Virus record (IMG/VR): IMGVR_UViG_3300020162_001076
Coordinates: 1 to 27,595 of that record
Direction: 5' to 3' (one strand)
Source of the DNA: a virus
DNA length: 27,595 nucleotides
The position numbers and the translations under genes are program-made. The notes beneath the pieces were generated by a model. That model made no database searches. It saw nothing but the letters and a program-made list of their open reading frames with translations, and was not told the DNA's origin. Position 1 is the stretch's first letter. Each line of letters opens with the position of its first letter. Positions 7,903 to 16,594 of this stretch are shown in pieces.

Positions 7903-8394
7903 ATGCCTAATTCTATCGTGAAGAATTTTCGTGACGGCACGATCGTCATCAAGGACGGCACCGGCACGCCCATCGCGCTGACCGTCGAGTTCGAAGCCGG
8001 CGACTTCAGCATCTCGGGTCTGTCGGCGAACAGCAACACCGAGGTCACGACCTACCTCGACCGTGGCTCGCTGGGGTCTGTGAGGCTCACGTCGCAGCAG
8101 TTCCCCACGTGGTCCTTCTCGGCGCACATGGTCGAGTTCTCGGATGCCGTTACAAAGACGCTGTGGGACGCGGTCAACAAGACCGGCACCTTCGCGGCCG
8201 CGATCAGCACGATCACGAACAGCGACGTCTACGGACTCGACTGCGTGATCAACATCGAGGGAACCACGCTCGCCGAGGCCACGGATCACACCCTGACCCT
8301 CGTCGGGAACCGCATCACGCTGGACTTCGCGGAGGGAGACCCGAACTCGTTCACCATTAACGGGACTTGCTTCGGCTCGATCTCGGCGACCTGA
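7903..8394 (+). CDS. Major tail tube protein
   Basis: A 163-residue beta-rich protein with strands such as GTIVIKDGTGTPIALTVEFE, SLGSVRLTSQQFPTWSFSAHM and DHTLTLVGNRITLDFAEGD. These are typical of tail tube proteins that stack as rings along the tape measure. The sequence lies between the neck genes and the tail assembly chaperone, the conserved site of the tube gene. It has a good ribosome binding site (AAGGGGTGA just before 7897) and is followed by a hairpin with a T-rich tail, as expected of an abundant protein. Confidence 0.85.
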   Translation: MPNSIVKNFRDGTIVIKDGTGTPIALTVEFEAGDFSISGLSANSNTEVTTYLDRGSLGSVRLTSQQFPTWSFSAHMVEFSDAVTKTLWDAVNKTGTFAAAISTITNSDVYGLDCVINIEGTTLAEATDHTLTLVGNRITLDFAEGDPNSFTINGTCFGSISAT

Positions 8395-8423
8395 TCCACG
8401 CGCGAGGTCGAACCTCTCGCACG

Positions 8424-8460
8424 ACGCCCTCCCTGCCGGTTAGGCTCGGAGGGCGTTTCA
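8424..8460 (+). terminator. Putative terminator after the tail tube gene
   Basis: ACGCCCTCC (8424-8432) pairs perfectly with GGAGGGCGT (8448-8456), and GCC/GGC can pair inside the 15-base loop. TTTCATT follows. This is the most terminator-like hairpin in the late region. It must be leaky or regulated if downstream tail genes are read from the same transcript. Confidence 0.72.
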
Positions 8461-8472
8461 TTCGGAGGGAAT

Positions 8473-8811
8473 ATGGACGTCACGCTCGGTCGGTTCACCA
8501 TCACGCTCAAGAAGCCTGCATCGTTCACGCTCGCACGCGAGGTCACGATGGCCGTGGGCACGAGCGCAATCCGCGGACTCGGCGCGGCGCTCGGCGCGTG
8601 CTGGGGCGGTAAGTCGCTCAAGGCCAAGTACGCATACGACGCCCTCGCCTACGGTGGCGCTGTCGTTGACGAGCTGATGGCGCTCGGCGTGCCGGAAGCG
8701 GAGATCTACGCTGCCGGCAAGATCGCCCTTGACCTGGTGATCGAGAGCCTCCCGCGCGAGGAGGCCGTCGCGCAGGCAGAGGGTTTTTCCGAGGCCCAGA
8801 CGGAGGGCTAG
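8473..8811 (+). CDS. Tail assembly chaperone, short (G-like) form
   Basis: This 112-residue reading frame lies between the tail tube and tape measure genes, where tail assembly chaperones occur. It opens with MDVTLGRFTITLKKPASFTL and is helical after residue 45 (YDALAYGGAVVDELMALGVPEAEIYAAGKIALDLVIES). In lambda-like phages, this short protein and a longer frameshift product coat the tape measure during tail polymerisation. A canonical slippery heptamer lies 24 bases before the TAG stop. The start has GGAGG at 8464-8468. The family call rests on position plus the frameshift site. Confidence 0.85.
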   Translation: MDVTLGRFTITLKKPASFTLAREVTMAVGTSAIRGLGAALGACWGGKSLKAKYAYDALAYGGAVVDELMALGVPEAEIYAAGKIALDLVIESLPREEAVAQAEGFSEAQTEG

Positions 8812-9005
8812 ACGCCGTCGCACTCGAGATCGGCCTGACCTACTGCGGCAACCCGGGCGCCTTCTACGAATGGACTCGCGAGCAGCAGGAGCGCGTCCTT
8901 GCGTGGTGGCGGGTGAAGCACACGCCGCCGAAGCCGAAGGCGCGTCCGAGGGCGCGCGAGGGTGATACGGTGTCGCCAGAGGCGCGAGCCTTCTGGGGGA
9001 TCTAG
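8473..9005 (+). CDS. Tail assembly chaperone, frameshifted (GT-like) fusion form
   Basis: A -1 shift on GGGTTTT at 8781-8787 joins the first 105 codons of the G-like frame to 72 more codons, ending at TAG 9003-9005, for about 177 residues. The extension reads FRGPDGGLDAVALEIGL, TYCGNPGAFYEWTREQQERVLAWWRVKH, then a Pro/Lys/Arg linker and SPEARAFWGI. This open stretch has no start of its own and otherwise leaves an unexplained gap of almost 200 bases before the next gene, which begins on the last base of its stop. In the family, the long form bridges the tube protein and tape measure. The expression ratio cannot be seen. Confidence 0.85.
8781..8787 (+). promoter_or_regulatory. Programmed -1 ribosomal frameshift site
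   Basis: GGGTTTT matches the X XXY YYZ slippery pattern exactly in the zero frame: the last G of codon GAG (8779-8781), then GGT, then TTT. After slipping, Phe-tRNA re-pairs with TTT at 8784-8786, and translation resumes at TTC 8787-8789. Five T residues follow the G run, which aids re-pairing. I did not identify a clear downstream pseudoknot. Confidence 0.88.
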
Positions 9006-9640
9006 TGCCACGCAAGACCATCAGAGTGGGCAGCGCCAGCGTCAGCCTCGGGCCAGAGCTCGACAAGGCGATCGACAGGCTCGTCCGCGACTCCTACGGC
9101 GACGTCGTGTCCACGCTCGAGAGCATCGGTGATCAGCTGGCGACCGACGCAAATGACGAGTGGTACACCAACGTCACGCGCCGCACGGGGCTGTCAGGCA
9201 AGAGCACGGACTACCGGCTCGTGCTGCGTCGAGACTCGATCGCGGCCGTGGTCTACAACGACGCAGAGGCCGGCCGTGCCGCGCGAAGCAAGAGCAGCGG
9301 GCTGAACTTCAACCTCCGGTACGCTTACGTCGTGCGTCGTCCTGGCCCATTCAGCAAGGCGTTCCAGCGCGTGCCTAACGACGAATACGCCTTCGCCATG
9401 TCCTACTACCGCAGGAACGGCAAGTTCCCAGAAGGCTACGCAGAGACTGTGTACTTCACGAAGAGCGGTCGAAAGGCGATCACGCTCCGCAAGGCCGTGA
9501 AGAACGAGAAGGCTCGCGACGGAAAGAACGTATGGAATGAGGTAGTGCTCAAGCCGTCGAAGGCTGTGATCGACACGCGCCTCCTCGCGCTCGACAAGGC
9601 TCTGACCGACGCTGGCAAGCGTTTCAGCAAGGGGGTATAG
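9005..9640 (+). CDS. Putative gp10-like neck/tail completion protein
   Basis: The 211-residue protein starts at GTG 9005, sharing a base with the frameshifted chaperone stop; GGGGGA lies upstream. Residues about 35-85 (LESIGDQLATDANDEWYTNVTRRTGLS, RLVLRRDSIAAVVYN) resemble the HK97 gp10-like pattern, in which a helix leads to xxRTGxL and then beta strands. Family members usually sit before the tail tube, so the position between chaperone and tape measure is unusual. The rest is basic with several Tyr/Phe residues (YAFAMSYYRRNGKFPEGYAETVYF). It could instead be a different minor tail protein. Confidence 0.6.
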   Translation: MPRKTIRVGSASVSLGPELDKAIDRLVRDSYGDVVSTLESIGDQLATDANDEWYTNVTRRTGLSGKSTDYRLVLRRDSIAAVVYNDAEAGRAARSKSSGLNFNLRYAYVVRRPGPFSKAFQRVPNDEYAFAMSYYRRNGKFPEGYAETVYFTKSGRKAITLRKAVKNEKARDGKNVWNEVVLKPSKAVIDTRLLALDKALTDAGKRFSKGV

Positions 9641-11740
9641 GTGGCTACTGCTGAACTTACTATCAGTGCGGATCTCGCTGGCCTGCGGAAGCAGCTCGGT
9701 GAGATCCCCGGCATCACGGCAGAGCAGGCGCGGCTTATGGCCGGCGAGCTCAACAAGTCGATCAAGGCGTCGGAGCGCGCCGCGAAGGCCGCAGGCGCTG
9801 CGTCGAAGCGAGCTATGGAGGAAGCGCGAGTCGCCAGCGAGGCTGCGGCCAAGAGCGTGGGCGACGTCGGCGACAAGTTCGGCCACGTAGGCTCCGCAGC
9901 CGGAAAGCTCGCGGGTGGCCTCGACCTTCTCGCGCCAGGACTAGGTGACGTCGCACGCGGCGTTGCGGATCTCGCGGACGTTGGCGAGGTCGGCGCTGGC
10001 CTCCAGGTGTTCGGCGTCGTCGCTGGCTCTGCGGCTGCGGCTGTGGGCCTGCTCGCTCTGTCGCTCGCGCCCATCGCCGAGCTGATCCTCGAGGAGCGGC
10101 GTGAGGCCGAAGCTACGAAGGCCGCGCTGGATGCTTACACAAGCGCCACCGAGGCCGCGCAGGCGGCTAACGACAAGTTCGCCACGAGCCTCCAGGGCGT
10201 CAACGACTACATCAAGCTCGCCACGGGCCTCGAGACGCAGGCCGAGCAGACGGCACGCAAGCGCATCGAGGCGCTCCGTACCGAGGCACAGGTGCAGACC
10301 GATGCCACGCGCGCGCTAATCGCTAGCGCAGAGGCGCTGAAGGCGCGCAAGGAGGAGGAGCAGGCCACGCTCCTCGCAAAGGCTCGCCTCGGCACGGCCA
10401 GCGAGGCCGAGATCGCGCAACTGAAGGCGAACCGGTCTATCCTCGAGGACCTAAACGATGGCTTGACTGACAACCGACGCCGGCTCGAGGAGGTCGCCAC
10501 GGCGACGGAGGCTAGTGCCGAGTTCCTGACGCTCGAGGCGCAAGCCATCGACCACGCCACGAAGAACAGCGACAAGAAGGCGCGCTCGGACAAGGCCCGC
10601 ACGAAGGCCGCGACAGATCTTGCCGAGGCACAGCGCAAGGCAGCAGAGGACGCGGCGAACATGGCTGCGTTCGTGGACCGCCTCGCGACAGTCGAGGATG
10701 CTGCTCTCACCGAGACACAGCGCCTAGAGATGCAGATCAAGTCGCTAAATCAGCAGAGCATCGACCTGACAGGTAGCACCGAGGCTGCATCCGGCGCGAC
10801 GGAGATCCTGCGCGATAAGATCGCTGCGCTCAACGCCGAGGCATCGGCCTCCAGCCTCGAGAAGCAGGTACAGGCGGCAAAGGATCTTCAGTCTGCCTAC
10901 GATGAACTCATCCCGCCTGAGCAGCTCACCCGCGTGCAGCAGCTCGCGCTCCTTCAGGTGCAGGTGGATGCTGCCTTCGCGAAGGGCACGATCACGGCCG
11001 AGGCTTACGCCGAGATGGTTCGCAACATCGGGAAGGCCACTGATGAGGCGCGCATCAAGCAAGAGGGATGGTACGCGCAGACGCTCCAGATCTCCGATGG
11101 CGTCAACGGCGTAGCGCAGACAGGGGCGGCGCTGTTTGAGTCGCTTGGGACCATCAGTGAACACGCGATGGAGCGGGCCTCAACGGCCTATGCGGAGGCC
11201 ATCGCTGACCGTAAGCGCCTCGGCAAGGACGCCACCGACGCGGAGCGCAAGGCCGCGAAGGAGGAGGTCGAGAACCGGCGCAACGCGCTGATCAAGGCGT
11301 TCATGGTCGATAAGGCTGTGAAGATGAGCCAGGCGCTCATCAACACGGCACTTGCGATCACTTCTGCGCTCACGGCCGGTCCGATCGCTGGCCCGATCCT
11401 CGCCACGGCGGCAGGCGCGGCAGGCGCTGTGCAAGTCGCAGCCATCGCCAGCGAGGCGCCGAGCTTCCACCGAGGCGGTTTGATCGGCCAGCCTGACGAG
11501 ATGACCGCTACGGTCAGGAGCGGCGAGGCCGTGCTCAACCCGATGGGCCGCGCGCGACTCGGCGACCAGACGATCCGCAACCTCAACGCTGGCACGAGCG
11601 ATGGGGGTGGAGGTCAGGCCATCCAAGTCGTCTATGGGCACAAGGCTTTCGACTACTTCATTCGCGATCACTTGCGGTCACGCATGACGCTGCCTCGGGC
11701 GTTAGGGAGGGGCACGCGCACCGGACAGCGAGGGGGATAA
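9641..11740 (+). CDS. Tail tape measure protein
   Basis: This 699-residue, Ala/Glu/Lys-rich, largely coiled-coil protein follows the chaperone, as tape measures do. It starts at GTG right after the upstream stop with GGGGG as ribosome binding site. A hydrophobic segment lies at about residues 121-149 (VFGVVAGSAAAAVGLLALSL), and another Ala/Gly-rich one at about 567-605 (ITSALTAGPIAGPILATAAG). The C-terminus has the widely shared FHRGGLIG...VRSGEAVLNPMGRARLG ending. At the usual 0.15 nm per residue the tail would be about 105 nm long, an inference that assumes little processing. It is the second longest gene in the window. Confidence 0.93.
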   Translation: MATAELTISADLAGLRKQLGEIPGITAEQARLMAGELNKSIKASERAAKAAGAASKRAMEEARVASEAAAKSVGDVGDKFGHVGSAAGKLAGGLDLLAPGLGDVARGVADLADVGEVGAGLQVFGVVAGSAAAAVGLLALSLAPIAELILEERREAEATKAALDAYTSATEAAQAANDKFATSLQGVNDYIKLATGLETQAEQTARKRIEALRTEAQVQTDATRALIASAEALKARKEEEQATLLAKARLGTASEAEIAQLKANRSILEDLNDGLTDNRRRLEEVATATEASAEFLTLEAQAIDHATKNSDKKARSDKARTKAATDLAEAQRKAAEDAANMAAFVDRLATVEDAALTETQRLEMQIKSLNQQSIDLTGSTEAASGATEILRDKIAALNAEASASSLEKQVQAAKDLQSAYDELIPPEQLTRVQQLALLQVQVDAAFAKGTITAEAYAEMVRNIGKATDEARIKQEGWYAQTLQISDGVNGVAQTGAALFESLGTISEHAMERASTAYAEAIADRKRLGKDATDAERKAAKEEVENRRNALIKAFMVDKAVKMSQALINTALAITSALTAGPIAGPILATAAGAAGAVQVAAIASEAPSFHRGGLIGQPDEMTATVRSGEAVLNPMGRARLGDQTIRNLNAGTSDGGGGQAIQVVYGHKAFDYFIRDHLRSRMTLPRALGRGTRTGQRGG

Positions 11741-11741
11741 G

Positions 11742-14700
11742 ATGGGGAACGCCGTCAGCGTCAACGCTCTACGTGGACTCCTCGTCCACGACCCGCGGAT
11801 CACGGAGGCGGCTTTCTCTGAGGCGCTCTCGACGTACTCGCAGGCCGGCGCTCAGCCTGGCGTGCCTGTGCCGCAGCGCGACTCGGACATGGTGCTCGAG
11901 ACGGTCGGCACCACGACGGCGAGCGGTGGATCGCTCGAGGTCGTGACGGTTCGCGCAGGCGGCGCGACCTACAACGTCAACGGCGAGGTCCAGCCGGGAG
12001 CTTTCGCGTGGCGGCAGGCCGGCGGCTCGTGGCTCGGCAGCAACGGTCCAGGCGTGGTGTCTGGCTGGTCGCCTCTGCACACGTTCGGCAGCGGCGGGAC
12101 TGACTTCAAGTACGCCTTTGCTCACGCGCTCCAGACGTCCGAGGGCACGTTCCTCATCACAGCGCGCAGGTACTCCACGCTCGGCACGTTCGCGAGCCTA
12201 GTCGTGCTTCGCAACGTCGGAGGAACAGTCACGACGATCTCGCTCGACACGCTGCCGGTCGCTGACGCGCTTTACCGGCCGTGTCTCGTGGCGCTGCCCA
12301 ACGACCGCATCCTGCTGCTGTCCACGAACCCCAACCCGGACGGCGCGACAACGTACACGATCTCTGCGTGGGTGTCCGACGACGACGGGGCATCGTGGAG
12401 CCTGCAAGCACCGACGACGATCCGATCCTCTTTCGCCACGGCCGACTACGCGCCTCGACGCCTGCGTGCCGCATACTCGCGCGGTCAGGTAATGATGGTG
12501 CTGGCGGTGCGCTCCACGATCGCCACGACGATCCCAGACTTGATGGTCCAGTACGCAAGCGCGGACGGCGGCGTGACCTTCTCCGAGGTCGATCGCACTG
12601 ACGGCGATAGCGACAACGTCCACACAGGCGGCGCACATGAGGTGCTCGGACTGACGTCGGGCTCGTTCGCGCTGCTCTACTGTGGCTCTTCGCGCACGAA
12701 CTGGGGCGCGAACAGCGCCGTGCTGTCGAAGCGGCTCGCGAGCGCGTGGGCGCGCATGACGCGCACGACTCCCACGGTGGTCGCAGAACTCGCCAACCCG
12801 TCGGCGGCGCTCTCGGTCGGTAACCAGCTTTCCGACTCGACCGAGCTTGCCGCATGCGTGGACGAGAGCGGCGCGGCGTATGCCGTGGCGCAGGACTACA
12901 CGTACCCGAGCGAGACTCTCATGGCGCGCAGCATCGACGGCGCGACATGGACGCGAGTCAGCAACCAGCTCGAGCAGGCGCTCGTCCACTACACGGCTGG
13001 ACAGTCGTGGATCTACGGATCGCTGACGTCCTGGAATGGGTCGCTCCAGCTCGTGTCCGCGTGGGACTCGACGTCATGGCCGTACCAGCTCGGCACGACT
13101 CAGCTTGGCAGCTACAGCACGGCGACGGTGCCTTACTGGCCTGTCTCGGAGGCAGCGCCTGACCGGATGCTGCCGTGCTACCTCATGTGGGTCCCGTTCT
13201 GGCTCCCGGCGACGGCCGGCTGGACGCGGGCCGTCATCGGTGGGCCTACCGACGTCCTCGCGAGTAACGGCACGCTGACGCTCACTTGCGGCGCCATCGG
13301 CGATGCGATCTCGTACACGAGTAACGGCACGGCATGGTTTGCGGGCAGTGACTTCACGGTCGCTGCGCTTGGCGAGTGGATCTCGACCTCGGGTCGCAGC
13401 GAGCTTCGCGTGCTCGGCGCTGACGGATCGGGGTCCTATGGCGTGCGTGTCCGATACTCTGGCACGACTGTCGATGTGATCGACCACTACGGCGGCGGCA
13501 CGCTCGGTACGTTCTCCGTCACAGCCGGCACGAAGATCCACGTTCGCGCCATCATCACGGTGAGCGGCAGTTCTGCAGCCACGGTCTACGTCGGCACGTC
13601 GGCCGGCGCGTTGTCGCCGGTCAAGCCTGCGGTGCGCGTCGTCAACGGAGCCGCGCTCGTCTCTGGTGGCGCTGCTGCATCCAGCACGACGGTCGTGTGG
13701 AATCAGGCCACGCAGGGCGTCTCGTCCTGGTCGATGGTCGCATGGGGCACGCGCCGCAGCACGAGCAACCCGCACACGGTCAACATCCCCGGCACGATGC
13801 CAGGTCGGCCATTCTCGCCGCAGCCTCAGCTCCTCGACTACGGCATGTCGATCCGTGCCGTGGCTGGCCCTGCCAAGGTCGGAGACGGATGGGACGTCTC
13901 AAACCGCTACGACTACGCGCTGTCGAACGTGCTCGCGTCGGTGGCTCCTTCGCCTCGTCAGACATGGCGCAGCACGGACACGACCGCACAGACGCTCGTG
14001 TGGGAGCTCGACACGACGGCCGCGAACGTGAGCCCGCTGCGTGGTCCGCTCGGCGCTCTCTACCTCGGGAACGTCAACTTCCGCACGGCCATCCTCGCCG
14101 GCAGGAACTCTGCGGGCATTTGGACGAACATCGGCGTGATCGACACGAGCACATCGTCGTCGGCTCTGCGCTGGGTGCGTGCAGGTACGATCGTGGAGCC
14201 TGACACATCGACCACGACCAGCGCCGGCTACTACTGGCCCTACGCCAGCCTACAAGGCGCGCGGTTCTCGTTCGACACATCGATCGGGCCTGTGCGCCCC
14301 ATCGGCGCATCGACCGAGGGCAACTGGACCAATGCCGCGGCGAAGCGGGTGCGTCTGCTCACGACCGGCAGCATGGCCGGCGTAGGTAGCAGCGGCACGG
14401 CCGGCGCGATCCTCCATCGCAGCGGGCTCCTAGTGTGGAACACGGACGCCGACTACAGCGCCTACCGGCTCATCATCCAGGCGCAGCCGACCTACGAAGG
14501 CTACTTCGAGATCGGCACCATGGTCCTAGGTCATGTGGCTGCGTTCGGGCGCCGCTACTCGTGGGGCCGTCAGCTCACGACAGAGGCCAACACGGCGCTT
14601 ACCACTGGCCGATCTGGTGTGCGCCGCTCGCAGGTCCTCGGGCCTACGCGCCGCTCGGTAGAGTTCGGCTGGACCGACGGTACAGACCTCACGCAGGTAC

Positions 14701-15026
14701 GCCAGCAAGGGCCGGCTGACTACGTGCTCGCGACGTCCTCGGGTGGAACCGAGGCCGTGGCTACGCCGTGGGATGCTCCGCTCGCGATGGCCGGCCTCGT
14801 CGCCGAGCTCAAGGGAGCGAACACTCCGGTCGTCTACCTCCCGTGGGTCGAGCGCAAGGCCAGCGGGACGACGTACACGGCAGCGCATCCGGACCTGATG
14901 ATGTTTGGGCGCGTGGTGTCCGACGTCAGCATCGAGGTCGTGCAGGGCGAGGAGTGGGTCGAGGCCGGCGCGGCTAACGGAGAGGTCGTGCGGACGTCCT
15001 CGGTGCGGATCGAGGAGGAGGTATGA
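11742..15026 (+). CDS. Large minor tail protein with Asp-box (BNR) repeats
   Basis: The 1094-residue protein is the largest in the window and follows the tape measure. Its first part contains Asp-box-like turns: SDDDGASW (residues 212-219), SADGGVTF (273-280) and the shorter SIDGATW (397-403). These occur in beta-propellers such as sialidases and in carbohydrate-binding phage proteins. The rest is Ser/Thr/Gly-rich beta structure. The C-terminal 150 residues (WGRQLTTEANTALTTGRSGVRR, RRSVEFGWTDGTD) look like a tail-tip attachment domain. It may combine structural and receptor or glycan binding roles; no sialidase catalytic set is evident. GAGGGGG precedes the ATG, and the stop overlaps the next start (ATGA). 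Confidence 0.78.
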   Translation: MGNAVSVNALRGLLVHDPRITEAAFSEALSTYSQAGAQPGVPVPQRDSDMVLETVGTTTASGGSLEVVTVRAGGATYNVNGEVQPGAFAWRQAGGSWLGSNGPGVVSGWSPLHTFGSGGTDFKYAFAHALQTSEGTFLITARRYSTLGTFASLVVLRNVGGTVTTISLDTLPVADALYRPCLVALPNDRILLLSTNPNPDGATTYTISAWVSDDDGASWSLQAPTTIRSSFATADYAPRRLRAAYSRGQVMMVLAVRSTIATTIPDLMVQYASADGGVTFSEVDRTDGDSDNVHTGGAHEVLGLTSGSFALLYCGSSRTNWGANSAVLSKRLASAWARMTRTTPTVVAELANPSAALSVGNQLSDSTELAACVDESGAAYAVAQDYTYPSETLMARSIDGATWTRVSNQLEQALVHYTAGQSWIYGSLTSWNGSLQLVSAWDSTSWPYQLGTTQLGSYSTATVPYWPVSEAAPDRMLPCYLMWVPFWLPATAGWTRAVIGGPTDVLASNGTLTLTCGAIGDAISYTSNGTAWFAGSDFTVAALGEWISTSGRSELRVLGADGSGSYGVRVRYSGTTVDVIDHYGGGTLGTFSVTAGTKIHVRAIITVSGSSAATVYVGTSAGALSPVKPAVRVVNGAALVSGGAAASSTTVVWNQATQGVSSWSMVAWGTRRSTSNPHTVNIPGTMPGRPFSPQPQLLDYGMSIRAVAGPAKVGDGWDVSNRYDYALSNVLASVAPSPRQTWRSTDTTAQTLVWELDTTAANVSPLRGPLGALYLGNVNFRTAILAGRNSAGIWTNIGVIDTSTSSSALRWVRAGTIVEPDTSTTTSAGYYWPYASLQGARFSFDTSIGPVRPIGASTEGNWTNAAAKRVRLLTTGSMAGVGSSGTAGAILHRSGLLVWNTDADYSAYRLIIQAQPTYEGYFEIGTMVLGHVAAFGRRYSWGRQLTTEANTALTTGRSGVRRSQVLGPTRRSVEFGWTDGTDLTQVRQQGPADYVLATSSGGTEAVATPWDAPLAMAGLVAELKGANTPVVYLPWVERKASGTTYTAAHPDLMMFGRVVSDVSIEVVQGEEWVEAGAANGEVVRTSSVRIEEEV

Positions 15027-16591
15027 CCGACAGGTGGACTGAGGCGCAGCTTCGTAACGAGCTGTTCTGGGTGCTCGCCGTGACCTTCGCAGGCGGCACG
15101 CGCTACCTCTCGACGGCGCCGCTCGAGATCATGGACGGCGCCAGCAAGATCCAGACGACGGCTAGTCTCGTGGATGTGCCCGACGTCGAGGAGGCGCTCG
15201 ACCTATGGGCGACGGATCAGCCTTCGCTCTCGGTGGCGCTCTCATTCGTATGGCCTGAGAACGTCGCTGCGCTCATCGAGGAGGGCCACGCCCTCGACGG
15301 AGCAGAGGCCGAGCTAGCACAGCACGCATACGGCGACGATTGGAGCCAGCGGCGCATCGTCGTGCGCGGACAGCTTGTCGATCCTGAGTACGACGCTGAG
15401 GGCGAGCCTGTCACCTGTTCGCTCGAGGAGCAGATCAGCGACGATCAGACGACGCTACCGTTCGACCTCGTGACGATCACTGAGGGCACGTTCCCGACCG
15501 GAACGTCGCTTCTGTACTCTCTTGAGGAGAGTTCGATCGGCAAGGTGATCCCGCTGGTGTTCGGCACGCCAGGAGGTGGAGTCGCTGCCGGCTCGCCTGC
15601 GCTGCTGCTCGGCATGGGTCCGGGTGGAGGATCTCTGGTCTACGTCATCGCGGCGCACACGGTCGCGGCGGCCACGGTCACGCTGCAAGCAGAGGACTAC
15701 ACGACCTCCACGCCTCAGGCCGTGCAGCACTGGACTCTCCCGGACGGGCGCATCGTCGCGTATGTGGACGTCACCGGTGGCTGGACCGTTAGCCGCGATG
15801 CGCGCGTTATCTGGAACGACGGCGCCGCGCTCGCGGACGAGACACGCACAGGCATCGTGGGTGCCGGCGACCTCATGGCATACGTGCTCCGACGCTCGAC
15901 GCTGCGCGTGGATTGGGGCCGGCTCGGCGCTCAGTCCGACGCTCTCAACGCCTACACGCTGGGTGGGTACATCGATGAGCCCGTTCCGCTCGGCGAGTGG
16001 CTCCGATCGGTCGTGCTCGACGTCATCCCGGCCGGCATCGTCATCGGACCTGAGGGTGTCTATCCGCTCGTCTGGCGATGGGATGCACAGGCAACCGATG
16101 CCATCCTCGACCTTGACGCAGATGCTGATCCGAGCGTTGAGCGCGCCTCGCGCGTGTCCTACACGGGAAGCGACGAGATCGCGAACACGATCCGGCTTCG
16201 CTACCGGCTAGACGCACGCCGCGAAGACTACGCCGCGGACGAGGTGGCGACGGCACGGCCTGAGCTTCCGTGGACGCCTACCTCGTCGGATCTCGTCCGC
16301 AGCTATGCGCGCTACGGCACGCGCGTCCTTGAGCGTGAGAGCGCCGTGGTTCACGACGAGGTGACGGCCGTGAAGGTCGTGCAGTGGATGACGGCTAGGT
16401 ACGCGCTGCCGTCGAGGTCGGTGTCCTACCTGCTCTCGCCGAGGCACGCCTTCCTCCAGCGTGGCGACGTCGTGACGCTCACCGACTCGGAGATCTCGGC
16501 CTCGTCGCAGGTCTGCATCGTGGAGTCGATCCGCTGGCTCGAGGAGAGTGGCCTCGAGGTGAGGCTGCGATACGTCGAGAGGCGAGGCTAG
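15023..16591 (+). CDS. Putative tail hub/tip protein
   Basis: The product has 522 residues and starts at ATG 15023 within the ATGA overlap. It has an N-terminal beta domain (WVLAVTFAGGTRYLSTAPLEI), a middle with GSLVYVIAAHTVAAATVTLQ, and a hub-like second half: GGYIDEPVPLGEWLRSVVLDVIPAGIVIGPEG, SRVSYTGSDEIANTIRLRYR, and the closing LQRGDVVTLTDSEI...VESIRWLEESGLEVRLRY. This order is typical of siphovirus hub or tip proteins, where the late beta-barrel closes the tube. It lies between the large minor tail protein and the fibre genes. No peptidase or lysozyme motif is visible, so I call structure rather than enzyme. Confidence 0.68.
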   Translation: MTDRWTEAQLRNELFWVLAVTFAGGTRYLSTAPLEIMDGASKIQTTASLVDVPDVEEALDLWATDQPSLSVALSFVWPENVAALIEEGHALDGAEAELAQHAYGDDWSQRRIVVRGQLVDPEYDAEGEPVTCSLEEQISDDQTTLPFDLVTITEGTFPTGTSLLYSLEESSIGKVIPLVFGTPGGGVAAGSPALLLGMGPGGGSLVYVIAAHTVAAATVTLQAEDYTTSTPQAVQHWTLPDGRIVAYVDVTGGWTVSRDARVIWNDGAALADETRTGIVGAGDLMAYVLRRSTLRVDWGRLGAQSDALNAYTLGGYIDEPVPLGEWLRSVVLDVIPAGIVIGPEGVYPLVWRWDAQATDAILDLDADADPSVERASRVSYTGSDEIANTIRLRYRLDARREDYAADEVATARPELPWTPTSSDLVRSYARYGTRVLERESAVVHDEVTAVKVVQWMTARYALPSRSVSYLLSPRHAFLQRGDVVTLTDSEISASSQVCIVESIRWLEESGLEVRLRYVERRG

Positions 16592-16594
16592 CCC

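Noticed and set aside
8402-8420. tRNA T-arm-like sequence after the tail tube gene
   Set aside because: The GGTCGAACC core resembles a T-arm, but no acceptor, D-arm or anticodon arm can be built around it. No tRNA genes were found in the window.
8808-9011. Reverse-strand open frame opposite the chaperone extension
   Set aside because: It lies antisense to the frameshift product and would be transcribed against the late operon. The -1 extension explains this stretch fully.
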